From Eunapius fragilis (lineage: Eukaryota; Porifera; Demospongiae; Spongillida; Spongillidae), in contig OY811975.1 of assembly GCA_963681505.1 (NCBI GenBank), forward strand, positions 7,874,946 to 7,938,945: 64,000 bases of DNA, in the 5' to 3' direction. Under the pieces are notes generated by a model, which worked only from the letters and a program-made list of their open reading frames with translations, did not search any database and was not told the origin of the DNA. Position numbers and translations under genes: made by a program. How positions within the stretch are numbered: the first letter of the stretch is position 1; each line of letters starts with the position of its first letter. Below are positions 12,400-22,906 of the stretch, in pieces.

Positions 12400-13832
12400 T
12401 GAATGCTGAAAACTTGCATGGGAGAGCAAGGCTCTAGCATTGCAGCAAACTAAGGTCAGTTTAAGCCTCTGGTAGATGTTAATGATGGCCTTTGACTTGC
12501 TGCACTGCAGCTGCAGGGCCAGGCAGGCTGCCAGGTGAGAGACTGAGCACTGCGCTTCCTCACCCCAACAACTGTATAGGTCTCTACTGCCAAGGGAACA
12601 CAGACCCAACCTAGCTTTCTGCACCTGTGGTCATTGGCATTATGCTTGCATGCTTCAGAATGACAGCTAGCCAAGAGGAAGCATGACATGACGAGACAGA
12701 TAACAGATGGGCATGGTTGGCCAGTAAGATGATGCACAGCTGGTCGAATTGATGGTCATCAATTCTGGTCAATGACTGAGACCAGAATCTAGCAAAGACT
12801 CGACTGAGACTGAACTTGCATGAGGAACCAAGCTATTGTAAATGGTTAAAGGTTTCAGAGTTAACTAATCGAAAGGATCTGAACAACCAGTTTTGATACC
12901 TGATGCCAAGTAAGCAGCTGAACAATGTAACTCAATCCTACGGAGGCCTAGACCACCCCTACTAAGGCTCAACTGAACTTTCCGCCAAACTGAGTGTAAG
13001 TATCGATTGCTACACAATCAGAAAAGTGATGACGAACCTCCTCATCAAACAATGCTAGGCCTCCAGACACAAGAGAAAGTGGTGTGAAGCAAGCTAAATG
13101 AACCAGCTTACAAAAGGATGCACATTGACATAAGAGGAGAAAGTGCAATTTGATCCCACCCTCGACAGCTGGGAGAGCAATTTTACTGCCTTAGCCTGCA
13201 TTTGAGCCAGGAATTCGGCACAAAATATGACATCCCCAATAGGAGCACCCAGGATCTCAAAGTTAGGTTCATGATACATCTTCATGTCAGCCAGAAAGCC
13301 ATCCAAGTTACCTCGAGAAATAAGCTCACACTTGGTAGCATTGATCCTTAGCTGCAGGGGGGGGGGGGGGGGGTGGACCCAACCTGCTGAATGAAAAGAA
13401 TAGCACAATTAACTGCTGCTTTAGGACCTGTAAGAGTACCATAATCAAGGTACCACATTTTGAATAAAAGCTCCGAACACTCACTGTCAGAAGCAATAGA
13501 GCGAACAATTTAATGCATAATCAAAGAGAAAGAAGCCTGCCCAAAGGTTCCCCTGCTGAACTCCTTGTTCAGACCCAAGAGTACCCATGGGGTACCACAA
13601 GGTGCGATGTTGTCCATAACACCAAAAACGCCACCTGAAAAGTTCAGGGAAGTGAGTTGCACACTCATCTAGAAGGGCTTGTTGTTATACCTCATTAAAG
13701 ACATTCCTAAGGTCAACCTTACAGGCAACAAAATCATCATCCTCCCTATGTTCTGAAATACAGTGGCGCAGACCATGCACCAAGTTTTCAGCCCCTGCTG
13801 GACAAGCAACACCAAGCTGAAAAGGGTCAAAA
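12400..13832 (-). pseudogene. Non-LTR-type reverse transcriptase relic
   Basis: Read on the minus strand from 13832: GVACPAGAENLVHGLR, then VDLRNVFNEV (polymerase motif A region, usually D-x-x-NAFN), then SEQGVQQGN (usually GVQQGDP), then LRINATKCELIS and EILGAPIG, then GGLGLRR. A C-terminal region carries VCVPLAVETY and YQRLKLTL. This order is that of a reverse-transcriptase domain with its thumb and C-terminal tail in a retroelement family common in marine invertebrates. Frames change several times, stops are present and a poly-C run lies at 13357-13373, so it is inactive. The usual GDP of the B motif reads GNL here. Both ends are missing. The related fragment at 44455-45462 shows a different C-terminal variant. 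Confidence 0.75.
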
Positions 13833-14023
13833 AACTCATCATTTACATTTGTAATTAATTATATAAATACATAAACACGGAATATACACCTACAGATAAA
13901 ATAGATTAAGATTAATAGTTTTGCATCATTATTAGAATTTTAGGTGTTAACGTATTTCTCACTTTTGTATAGATACTTTTAAAAATACAAAACTGATTCA
14001 AACTGGTAATAACATGCCATTGC

Positions 14024-14640
14024 ATGAAATTTAGCAAAGCAATGAACATACGCGGCTGCCACTCTGAATATAATATTACTATGGCTTATCTGCGGATGGC
14101 AAACATAGATATGACTCCAAACTTACACCTTAAAAGAAGTTCGGATGCTACAGAAGATGTAGCTGCTTCGCCTACTTTAAGGTATCCGTATCATATAACT
14201 CATGACAGCATTAATGCTTTTTATTTACATGTAGCTATGCTAACATTACAGTGTACTTGCTACATACTAAAAAATTTGTCACTCCAGAAGAAACAGAAAA
14301 CTACAAGTCATTGCAGAGTTACAGATACTTCACAGTTTGGTGGATTGATCAACACAAATGGAAGTTATTCAATTAAGGAAACGTATCTTGTCATTGGAAA
14401 AATAAAGCACAGCTATGCCATATCAAAGTCTCCTCTGCATTCAAGAGTCATCATTAAACTGAACGGAACAGTTATATTTGGTCACTGTACATGCATGGCA
14501 GGCCTGGGAGAAACCTGCTCTCACAGTGGTGCTCTGCTATTTTGGGTATAGTATCAAGTAAAGAAACGAGATTCTGTCAGTTGCACATCACAAAGCAACA
14601 AATGGCTTCAACCTAAAACACCTTGGTAAGCAATATCTTA
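14024..14640 (+). pseudogene. YqaJ-type transposon protein relic with SWIM zinc finger
   Basis: An open frame (14024-14551) followed by a frame change encodes the middle of a SWIM-type zinc-binding protein: HCTCMAGLGETCSHSGALLF near 14492-14545 gives the CxCxnCxH pattern, and the next frame continues KRDSVSCTSQ. The intact gene at 57662-59606 has the same SWIM position ahead of its YqaJ nuclease. The nuclease portion is not recognisable here. It is convergent with a THAP fragment at 16112-15816, as in the intact element at 56426-62104, so I read 14.0-16.1 kb as a decayed relative. Confidence 0.6.
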
Positions 14641-14989
14641 GGCTGAAAGATAACAACGATGTCAATACATCCAACATCAATACATAAAACTGGACAGCTG
14701 TCTCATGATGTAGAACCAAACAATGATGAGATTAAGCAGCTCTTTGATGCATGCTTATTGAGCGGCTCCGTTCCAGTTATCATTTTGTTGTTAGCGCACC
14801 AGCAGGAGAGTTGTTTGTGCAACGGATTGTCCGTGATCCCATTTTCAGCAGGAAAAACTTCCAACTCAGAAAAGGTATTTTGGTTAGCTATAATACCAGA
14901 GCTGCTAGGTAGATGCTCAGCAGGGAAAGAATGACAACCATTCGTAGTGTCCACTAAAGATATAAATGTAACTTGGGAAGGGAAAGTGG

Positions 14990-15092
14990 CAAATGGGGGA
15001 GAGGAAGAGAAAATGGATGGAGAGAAAGAGGAGGAAAGGAAGGAGAGAAAGAGGAGGAAAAGGAAGGAGAGGAAAAGGAGGAAAAGGAGTCA
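14990..15092 (+). repeat. Polypurine tract
   Basis: About 100 bases almost wholly G and A, built of GAGGAAA/AGGAGAGAAA units. A simple repeat inside the decayed transposon region; it may form non-B DNA, but no function is implied. Confidence 0.8.
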
Positions 15093-15179
15093 GATAGTAA
15101 GAGGATTGTGGCACGTGGTGCTACTGCAATGAAAACAAAAGAGGCTGAATGATTGCATGTGATAACCTGTTATGCAAAA

Positions 15180-15358
15180 TCGAATGGATTCATAAAAAAC
15201 AGTGAGCATAGTGAACACGGAAACAAAATGGCATGGTGTGTGTCAGAGCGTCATGATCAGGCCACTTTATTAGAGTATAAAGACTTGGCATACCGGTTTT
15301 GTTTTTCCCAGATTACAGTTAGCAGAATGCTAAAGAATTTTTATAGTGCCATGATATA
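15180..15358 (+). pseudogene. Transposase helix-turn-helix fragment, inverted
   Basis: The frame ending at 15356 contains DLAYRFCFSQITVSRMLKNF, the helix-turn-helix that normally follows the THAP domain in DDE_Tnp_4-type transposases (compare LAVRFGISESEVSKYITTW in the intact copy at 61389-59677). It lies on the plus strand while the adjacent N-terminal parts lie on the minus strand, so this piece has been inverted. Confidence 0.5.
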
Positions 15359-16112
15359 GGCATCAAAAGTAGAAACTTTTTCATTTTTTGGATGGGGAAT
15401 GACACTTTCTATAACCTCAATAATTGCTATGAGGATATCATAACTGCTTAAGCATGTTATCATCAATTGCATGTTCTCCTTTTTGGGAAAATAAATACAG
15501 TTATCTTGGACCTTGGCTTCTACTTCTTTATCTTGGAGCTTTGCTAATTTTTTTGTGTTTTGATTTATTAGTAGTATGGTGATATCCTGTGCAGTAAGGT
15601 CGGTTTGAATACTCAATTATTCAGTTTGAACTATGCTATCAATCTGATGGGCCGCTGCTCTTCCAATTCTTAAATCCTGGTTGAATCTTTTATCTCTCTC
15701 CTTTTTGCAAAATTCCACTATCTACGTTTTTTATGAGCCTAGTATTTAGGCGTTAAGCCTCAGAAGGCCGTTGTAAACCCAACGATGCTAGGGACGTACG
15801 ATGGTGCATGAATCTTTATGATAACTTTTTGCGCCTAGTGTTTGATTTAAACCCATACAATGTAGAATGAGTTTCTAGTACACTAATCATTCGCATAAAA
15901 CACTCAACTCCTACTAAATGAACATTGCAGATGGCTGAATCAGGAGGTCGGTTAAATCCCACCGACGTATACCACTTATGATTTCTTTGTTTCAAATGAA
16001 TCCTATAAAATCGTATTTTCTTCAATCTGTTTTCCTTAGTATCGCAATTAGTACAACCGATAGCTGAGCAAGAACGGGCAATCTTTTTATTTACTGCCAC
16101 CACACGCTCCAC
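15341..16112 (-). pseudogene. THAP transposase N-terminal relic
   Basis: From 16112 downward a frame encodes a THAP-like zinc domain: SCSAIGCTNCDT, a central W, then CNVHLVG (C-x4-C ... C-x2-H spacing). After a break, 15616-15341 encodes a LSSYDILIAIIEVI segment matching the GFQSYEILLAFFEFL stretch that precedes the helix-turn-helix in the intact transposase. The catalytic DDE region is absent. THAP domains bind DNA, here presumably the ends of the transposon. Confidence 0.55.
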
Positions 16113-16254
16113 CTTGTGACGTCACGCGTTAACACTCTATTTGAACGTAACCGCCGATATCGTTTTGTGGATAATTTCATTTTAGACAATGTGCGATTGG
16201 TGCTTGACAACTTTTGAACTGAATAACTTTTCTATGTGCAACTTTTTGAAATTT

Positions 16255-16495
16255 AGCACGCTCGTGACACATGGAGGTAACATGGTTGCATGGTTGTGAC
16301 ACAAGTGGGTACCATGGTTGTGACACAGGGGGATAATAGCATGGTTGTAGTGCATGGGGTAGCATGTTTGCGACGCATGGGGTTAGCGCGCGCTTGTGAC
16401 CCATGGGGGTTGCACACAGGGGGTAGCATGCATGGGGGTGACGCATGGGGGTAGCAAGGTTGTGACATATGGGGGGTAGTGTGGTTGTCCAAGCT
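16255..16495. repeat. Degenerate minisatellite, about 25-33 bp units
   Basis: Irregular repeats of GGTTGTGACACATGGGGGTA-like units, with frequent CATGGGGGT and TTGTGACRCA words. Unit length varies. No coding role is likely, although it gives a His/Pro-rich open frame on the minus strand. Confidence 0.75.
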
Positions 16496-16499
16496 CTGC

Positions 16500-16870
16500 C
16501 CCTGCAGCATTTTTACCTTTCCCAGATACTTTCAAACCTGTGGGGAAGCCCTTACTGTTTTGCCTAACAGTTCCACATGCTTACGTACCCTTTTCAGGTA
16601 GCTCCATGAAAAGGCTTGGCGATGTAAAATAAGTATAGGTGGTGATTCTTATGTTTAAGACGGTCCGACAACATCAACACCACTCTGCTGCCAAGGGTTC
16701 CCTCGCTTGATTCACTAGCTTTCCCTGTGAATACGTCAAAATTGTGAATATACCTATTTTTGCTGTCTGCATGTTGATGCCACGTTTCATAGTTTTTTTT
16801 TTTTTGATGGATTATGTTTGATGAAGATTGACCCTTCATTATTTAATTTTATCCCCTGCAGTCTGTCTTC
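16500..16870 (-). pseudogene. piggyBac-type transposase relic
   Basis: On the minus strand: the lead-in DSKNRYIHNFDVFTGK, then GSRVVLMLSDRLKHKNHHLYL, then a decayed region with stops that resembles the usual DNFFTS..LL..L....YACGT block, then GLP. This is the signature order of the piggyBac DDE_Tnp_1_7 catalytic domain (Y-TGK ... LG-VVL-L ... H-ly-DNFFTS). Stops after the HLY motif and loss of the DNFFTS aspartate make it inactive. It is only a short middle segment; no TTAA-flanked termini were paired. Confidence 0.65.
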
Positions 16871-17321
16871 CTCGACATCCCCAACTCATCATCACTACCT
16901 TCCATCATCGTCATCTAGTCCCCTTGTGGAAAAGCCATTCATTACCGAACCGGGGGCGTGCCTAGTGACCAGCTAGAGCGTGGATCTAAAGGCCCGGGCC
17001 CAGAGAATTTTGACCCGCTGTCCCCCCTGTCGTTGGCGTGTCTATATCTTTAATTAAAAAAACTACATCGGATTGCACTGCATAAAAGACCTCCACGTTA
17101 CCTAATACATCGATCGATCTTCTATCTTTACTATGCGAGGACAGGTACTGTGTAAAAAATGGCCGACTGGATCGCATCGGCTAGTAGGTATTTTAATGGT
17201 TTGAATATACAAACCCCGAGTTTCACGCCACCGAAGTATTCATGGTACCCAACCTAACGCTGTGTCTTACGGACTACAGAAAACGTATAGAAAACGTATA
17301 GAAATTGGACCGGAACATCGA

Positions 17322-17509
17322 AATAGGCCTATATTTAGCACACTCGCGTTAAAACAATGCATGCCTGAGTAATTGGCAAAATATAGGCCTATTTCAATTT
17401 TCCAGTCAAATTTCATTCGATCACTCTTGTTTTCGCGCTTTTTACGCTACCATTGGTCAATCCTATATACCAACAACTTTTTCGTTAGAGAATGTTTTTA
17501 TTTACTTGT
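17322..17509. mobile_element. Foldback MITE family, decayed copy
   Basis: AAATAGGCCTATATTTAG near 17331 pairs with AAATATAGGCCTATTT near 17379, and the right end reads GAGAATGTTTTTATTTACTTG followed by T, the same terminus as the copies at 42107-42385 and 52161-52452. The left arm has largely diverged. Confidence 0.5.
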
Positions 17510-18272
17510 TTCATAAGTTTTTTGTTTCTCCTTCATATCGATGGCTATGATTGGCCATCACTTTGAGAGTCAACATGTTAGAGCAATGATTGCAACGGAT
17601 GCCATTGTACATAATTATTGCATTATGCATGCATGCATGAACGTTACTTTTTATAATGTATTATGCATGTATTCTGTACCTTTTTTCTCTACATAATGAA
17701 TGACATATAATCATTTAGTGAAAAGTTTGTGAAGTGTGTTGGATATTGCATGTATTGAAGGACAGTGGCCCATTGAACTTAGGGACATGCTCTCTACCAT
17801 GTGCATGGCAAGTATGGATCACAGATTGACAGAAACCTGTTCCAGTACAAACCATAAAAGTCTTTCCTCAATATCATTATTGAGGTCGACGAGTGGAAGC
17901 TAATTTAGGGAGGTGATTGAAGTTGATACATCTAGGGGTATCCAAACTAGGAGTGTGATCTGTCAATCAGGGTATCTTGTTAGTACATGGAGATGATGAG
18001 TGAGTTGATAAATTAAATACGATCAGAGAGACAGAAACTTTGTTGTCATGGTTGGTCTTACCAGACCATTTTTGTCATGCAAATACAATCTGTCTGGTTT
18101 GATCAATTTTGCACCCATTAACAAAAATTATTGTGATATTGAACAATTGCAAGCTACATTACTCATGCATCAATCTATTCAAAATGCCACATGCTCAGTT
18201 GCCGCCAGCTACTGGAATGTGATCATAATGTTCAATCGGCTACCATCGAAACATTAATTAAATGGGGCCAAC

Positions 18273-18333
18273 TATGCCTGTGTGTGTGAGTGTGTCTGTG
18301 TGTGTGGTGTGTGTGTGTGTGCGTGCGCGTGAC
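18273..18333. repeat. TG-rich microsatellite
   Basis: About 60 bases of mostly alternating TG with few interruptions. Confidence 0.85.
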
Positions 18334-18465
18334 ATACCAACCTTGTTAATACTTGTTTTGTTTATAAATTAATTTGTGGATGAAACAGGATCACACTAAT
18401 ACTGCTTTCATTTACATATACATAATCAATGTTGCAATGAATTTATGTAGGTTAAAACATGAAAC

Positions 18466-19622
18466 CTAAGTTTTCATACGAGGTAATAACATGAGTAAGT
18501 CCTTCATGTCTGGACGATTTTCTGGACTATAAAAGGTGCATCTTCTCACCAATGCAGCCATTTCACGCCACAGCAAGGTCTCAATACGTATGGCAAATAA
18601 ATTTGGATCAGGATACTGGCCAGTGGCCATTTCAAGCAAAAGTATTCCATAACTATACACATCCATTTTTGGAGATTGCTGGATAGGATTCAAGGATTCT
18701 GGAGCTGCATATAATGCATTGCCCGGACCAACAGTTGATACTTTTGATACAAAGTGAGCAGATCCATAGTCCGATACCTTGGCTCTCCATTTGCCCAGTC
18801 CTATTGGCTCTAAAAGCACATTTGCACTGCTAACATCACGATGGATGATGGGATCAGGCCTCATTAAATGAAGATAGTTGAGGCCAGAGGCAACATCAAT
18901 GCCAACTGATATCACACCATCTTGAGGGAGTGCTCTAATTATGCTTCGAAGGTTGCTTGGCATCAGTTCTGTGATAATAACAGGATTAATTCCTCCCTTA
19001 AATGACGCTCCAATAAATAGCAGGAGATTAGGGTGTCTAATGCACGCTGCCATATTCATCTCTCTTACAAATAGTTCAATATTATGGGAAGATACAATCG
19101 ATTCATGGAGAAATTTGGCTGCAACCTTGATGCCACGAAACATAGCTACTTTCACCTGACCCCATCCTCCCACACCAAGAGGTGTCTCTTGTATAACTTG
19201 TACTTCATTCCATTCCACCATCCAAGATGATTTCAGATAGTCTGTACCATTTTGAACATATAATTGAGTGATTTTCTGAGCTATTTGTGCTTCGGCCTGT
19301 TGTCTTAATGACACAAGGCCTTGTTCAGCGACTCTCGCTCTCTCTTCTGCTCTTTCAGCTTGACACCTCAGTTGTTGTATACATACATCCTTCTGGTGTA
19401 TCACATCAAGGTGTTGACGGGTTAATTGTTCTTTTTGTTGTATCGTGTCTTGGACTTGCTTTTCTAATTGTTCATTCCACTGAATCGTGATGCGAAGTAG
19501 TTGTTCTATTTGTTCTTTCTGTACCCCCACATCTTGAAGTTGCTGTCTCATCATCTTATATGGGAAATAATAATCATTTTGACCCATCAAAATATAACCA
19601 ATGCCCTCAGGAGAAATCACTG
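18466..19622 (-). CDS. Coiled-coil TKL-family protein kinase, terminal exon
   Basis: Single long exon of about 385 codons ending at a stop at 18466. A splice acceptor (ttatttgtgtgcag on the minus strand) sits at 19623, implying a phase-1 upstream intron and missing N-terminal exon(s). Residues 30-125 are a Q/E-rich coiled coil. Residues about 145-385 are a kinase domain: glycine loop GVGGWGQV, VAAK with the ATP-binding lysine, HPNLLLFIGAS (tyrosine-kinase-like group), HRDVSSANVLL catalytic loop, DYG in place of DFG, then AAPES and DVYSYGILLLEM. All core catalytic residues are present, so activity is plausible. The substrate is unknown. The frame is intact over more than 1.1 kb. The upstream partner could be the minus-strand ankyrin exons beginning 10 kb away, but their last exon ends in phase 0 while this one starts in phase 1, so at least one exon in between is required. 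Confidence 0.8.
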
Positions 19623-19632
19623 CTGCACACAA

Positions 19633-20039
19633 ATAAAATAATTGTTTAGCGAATTATCATATTTGAGCTTACCATTCATGCACATCTAAACTAGAGCCTA
19701 TATGACATAATGATTATGTATATTGGTAGATGTAGAACATCAGTTAATTAGATTAGCAATCCAGTTATATACACACAAATGTTTCCACTAGGTAAAAATT
19801 GTGCTATGATTAAAAAACCTGTAAATGAATGGCATAAAAATGGTGTTTCATAAATCTGTATACCTTCGTAAACATACAACGCCTTCCTTCCAAAACACGC
19901 ACATGTCTTCCCACACCATGCTTTCTAATTCAACTGATATTGTGCTCTAGCTATTTTTGTTGCCGTGAATACAATGATTGCCACTGCAAGGGATTAGAAT
20001 TCCATGTATCTCCAGGTACAGTATAAGTGTCCTTACATT
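19633..20039. other. Intron or intergenic DNA upstream of the kinase exon
   Basis: AT-rich. If the kinase has upstream exons, this is its last intron. Nothing else is seen. Confidence 0.4.
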
Positions 20040-20590
20040 TATAGAGGAATTCTGGAACTATTTTATTGTCCAGAATCTTAACCAGTGTATAGACATTGCT
20101 GTGCAAAATGAGTGGAAGCTTTACAACTCAATTGCGCAAATGATGTCCCGTTCAAAGTACAGGTGGTGTTTGCCTACATCATTGGCACGAATCAAGCAGA
20201 AAATGTTAACAGCTATTATCCTCATGATGGGTAACATTCGAGTCAACAATTTGATGAATTGAATAGCTAGGCATCACAAATGATTAGAGATATCTTGTAG
20301 GCTGATGGGAGAGTTGAGATTTGTGCTTTATGGATTCCTCAATCTTTACTTGCCAAAAGCTTTTAGCACTGCAAATGTAGTTATGAATTATGACACAGAT
20401 CACTTGGCATTGAGCGGTCATGGGACACAAAGTTGGCAAATGATACATTTTCAGAGGGTGATGGGTACGATTCTAGTGAATGCATACCTGGCATTAAAAT
20501 ATTTTGAAGAGAAGTCAACAATAAGGTTGTCATGTTTTACCATTTACGTTATGTACCACAAGGGAAGTAGGTACATGCATCATAATTGAC
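20040..20590 (+). pseudogene. Possible piggyBac-type transposase relic
   Basis: The first frame includes FIEEFWNYFIVQNLNQCIDIAV and then LPTSLARIKQKMLTAIILMM, resembling the N-terminal F-x-FFtdel...I...TN.yA...EIK.FLGLlilMG block of piggyBac transposases. The second frame (20305-20589) includes ANVVMNYDTDHLALSGHG, similar to the V-L...l...GH...FDN block. Catalytic aspartates cannot be identified. Opposite orientation to, and separate from, the relic at 16500-16870. Confidence 0.4.
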
Positions 20591-22517
20591 ATCATTCAAC
20601 CCTGAATAAAGAAGTGGAGAGCAACTAGTACAATAACAAAATGTGACATCTGCAGTCAATTAGAAGCACTATCACATAATCTGATCCCTGAAAAGCTATT
20701 ATCATGTGGTAAAAAATGAAGGAACACATGGGGGTGCAATATATGCTCAGTGCGGCACATCACATTTGCAAGGACTGTTCCATTGGTCTGGGCATTGCAG
20801 CTTCCTCCTGTGTGCACCCTGAAAATGTTCCAGGAACTGTTATACTAAACACTTGATTCAGGTGTTGCTGAATTGGTGAGTACTCTTTCGTGTAAATGTA
20901 TTCTTGCATCGTGCTTAAACAATTCTGGAGCAGTATTCATTTTTGCATAATATTGTACCGATTGGTACATGATAACTGTAAACTACATTAACATACTTAG
21001 GAGTTGATTTTATGATAGGGTGAAGAATGCCTGGTCATTTATATATAATCTAGATCACTTCTAAATCTCTGCATACATAGAAGCATCCTGTCACTATTCA
21101 TCCCGTTTGTTAAGGAGATATAGCTGTGCAAGGTGTGTGCGCATTTTCGCAGCAAAGATTAATATGTCCCATTAATGTACGGGAGTTGTGTGCATAAATC
21201 ATTGGTATGAATTGAGTGGGAAAATAAACCAGACATTTTGCACTGCTATATCTTTTAAAGAATAAAATATAAATGCATCATAGCGACAAGACTTATCTAT
21301 GTACTGATATTGAAGTGGATCTGGATGATCTTGTAGGAGATACGAATGTTTTGAACCCCATACATAGGTAATGGTCATAGTAATATAAAGACAAAATTGG
21401 TGTAGCTAAATAAGAAGTCAATAGCATTGGGAAAATAAAACGATTTTAATGTGACAATATGTATGTGTGGTACATGCAGTACCAATCTATGATTTGACAG
21501 CCATAAAAAAGTTATTGTTTTTATTGGCAGTTGCAGTTTTTGGCTTTTCCATCCGTGGAAAACTCCTTGAATTCCATGCATGCAGCTTTTCCATCTCTGA
21601 AAAGGTCATTATCAAGGATATAGCTAACAACAAATCACTGCTAATGCCTGTTTCCTTGTTAGCTATATCTATATCCTGGATTATAAAGCCCAGAGGCTCA
21701 GGCTTACTTTTCTGAGGCTTCAGTGCTGAAGGGCCCTTAGCATATTCATTCATCAGCTCCAGAGATGGATTCATCCATGCATACATACTTCAGACCCAGG
21801 AGCAAAGACATGCTGGATATTGGTATTGATACGCTCAAAGAGTGCCATGATTGTGTTAAAGCTTGGCTTCTCTGAAGGTAAAGGTGAAACTTTGGGTCAA
21901 ATCTGAGGTTCAAACACAGTGGGTAGAGCTCATTCCTTAAAATTGTACACTTTTTTTCAGGACATGATTGCGATTAACTAATATAATCAGGTTGTTTATT
22001 CCTATGTCTAATAGTCAATATATAACCTTTGACCTCTGAACATATCTGTAGCCAGCAGAAACTTGAAGAGAAGCAGAAACGTCGTTCCCAGGCCATGGAA
22101 TTGGGCACCGCCACCATCTATTCCATTTATTTGTACATAAACGTGGTACATACGACATTATGGTAAAGTAAGCCATTTTATACTTTTCCTTTCTTCTTCC
22201 ATATTACAAAAAAAATCTGGATGTAAGCTAGCTACTATGCGACCCCCAGGCATGATATTAGCTTGTACAGGCCTGTAATTTTTAATCATTAAGTCATAGA
22301 GACAGAAGAGACCCTTCTGTTTCCTGGGACAATCCTTGCGCTTTATACACATGTAATATGCGCAGAATACTCCCTCTTGGACTTGCATGTTTAATGATAG
22401 CAATTTTCAGTGAACAATATTACCAATCGATCGATATATTGATCATAGTATAGCGCCCAAATCTCAGCGATTTGAATCAGCACGAGTCTGTATATAGAAG
22501 CAACACTTAGCCTGTAA
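20591..22517. other. Non-genic stretch left of the LTR retrotransposon
   Basis: No recognised gene. A short inverted repeat near 21610-21680 (GATATAGCTAACAA against TTGTTAGCTATATC) could form a hairpin. The minus-strand frames at 21786-21487 and 22403-22158 have no domain signature; missing exons of the kinase gene could lie here but none were identified. Confidence 0.35.
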
Positions 22518-22522
22518 TATGT
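22518..22522. repeat. Target-site duplication of the LTR retrotransposon, left copy
   Basis: TATGT immediately left of the 5' LTR; the identical TATGT follows the 3' LTR at 27650-27654. A 5-bp duplication is usual for Ty3/gypsy integrases. Confidence 0.9.
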
Positions 22523-22842
22523 TGTCATGGAGCAAAGGTGACCAGGAAGAGAAGGGAGAGTCCACAGAGCATGACCTGATGAATAAGTGCCAGGAGGTTG
22601 AGTCTAAAGAGTGTGGACGGATGAAAGGGGTGCCATGCAGTGAAAGGGTGACAGTGAACCCTGTATCGGGGTAGCACCAGAATAAATAAAAGGAGAGAAA
22701 AAGAGAGTGAACAAGCAGTGAAGACTTTAACTTGCGTAGATTACATGCGATGTGCGTGCATGTATTCTTAAAGATAAAGATTTGCCGTTAATTGTATCGT
22801 TGGGGTGTGCGAGCTAAGCGGTGGCGAAGCGGGTCCATAACA
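22523..22842 (+). repeat. 5' LTR
   Basis: 320 bp, TGTCATGG...ATAACA (TG...CA ends). Differs from the 3' LTR at four positions. The TATA-like box that reads ATATATAAAAGG in the 3' LTR reads AAATAAATAAAAGG here because of the A at 22685, which may weaken the promoter. Confidence 0.95.
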
Positions 22843-22845
22843 ATT

Positions 22846-22861
22846 TGGTGGCAGCGGTGGG
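22846..22861 (+). promoter_or_regulatory. Primer binding site, tRNA-Leu type
   Basis: TGGTGGCAGCGGTGGG begins 3 bases after the 5' LTR. It is the exact complement of the CCA-bearing 3' end of metazoan tRNA-Leu of the AAG type as I know it (CCCACCGCTGCCACCA), which would prime minus-strand synthesis. Confidence 0.8.
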
Positions 22862-22906
22862 ATCTGTTCGTCTGACGGTTGTGAGATCAACTGCGCATAA
22901 AGCTGT

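Larger units (their letters stand above)
16875..18465. other. Non-genic stretch with a decayed foldback repeat and (TG)n
   Basis: Holds the decayed foldback copy at 17322-17509 and a TG-rich microsatellite at 18273-18333. The rest is AT-rich with no recognised gene; the open frame at 18048-18257 has no domain. Confidence 0.4.

Noticed and set aside
16255..16495. CRISPR-like repeated array
   Set aside because: Units vary in length and grade into each other without unique spacers, and the context is eukaryotic; it is a minisatellite.
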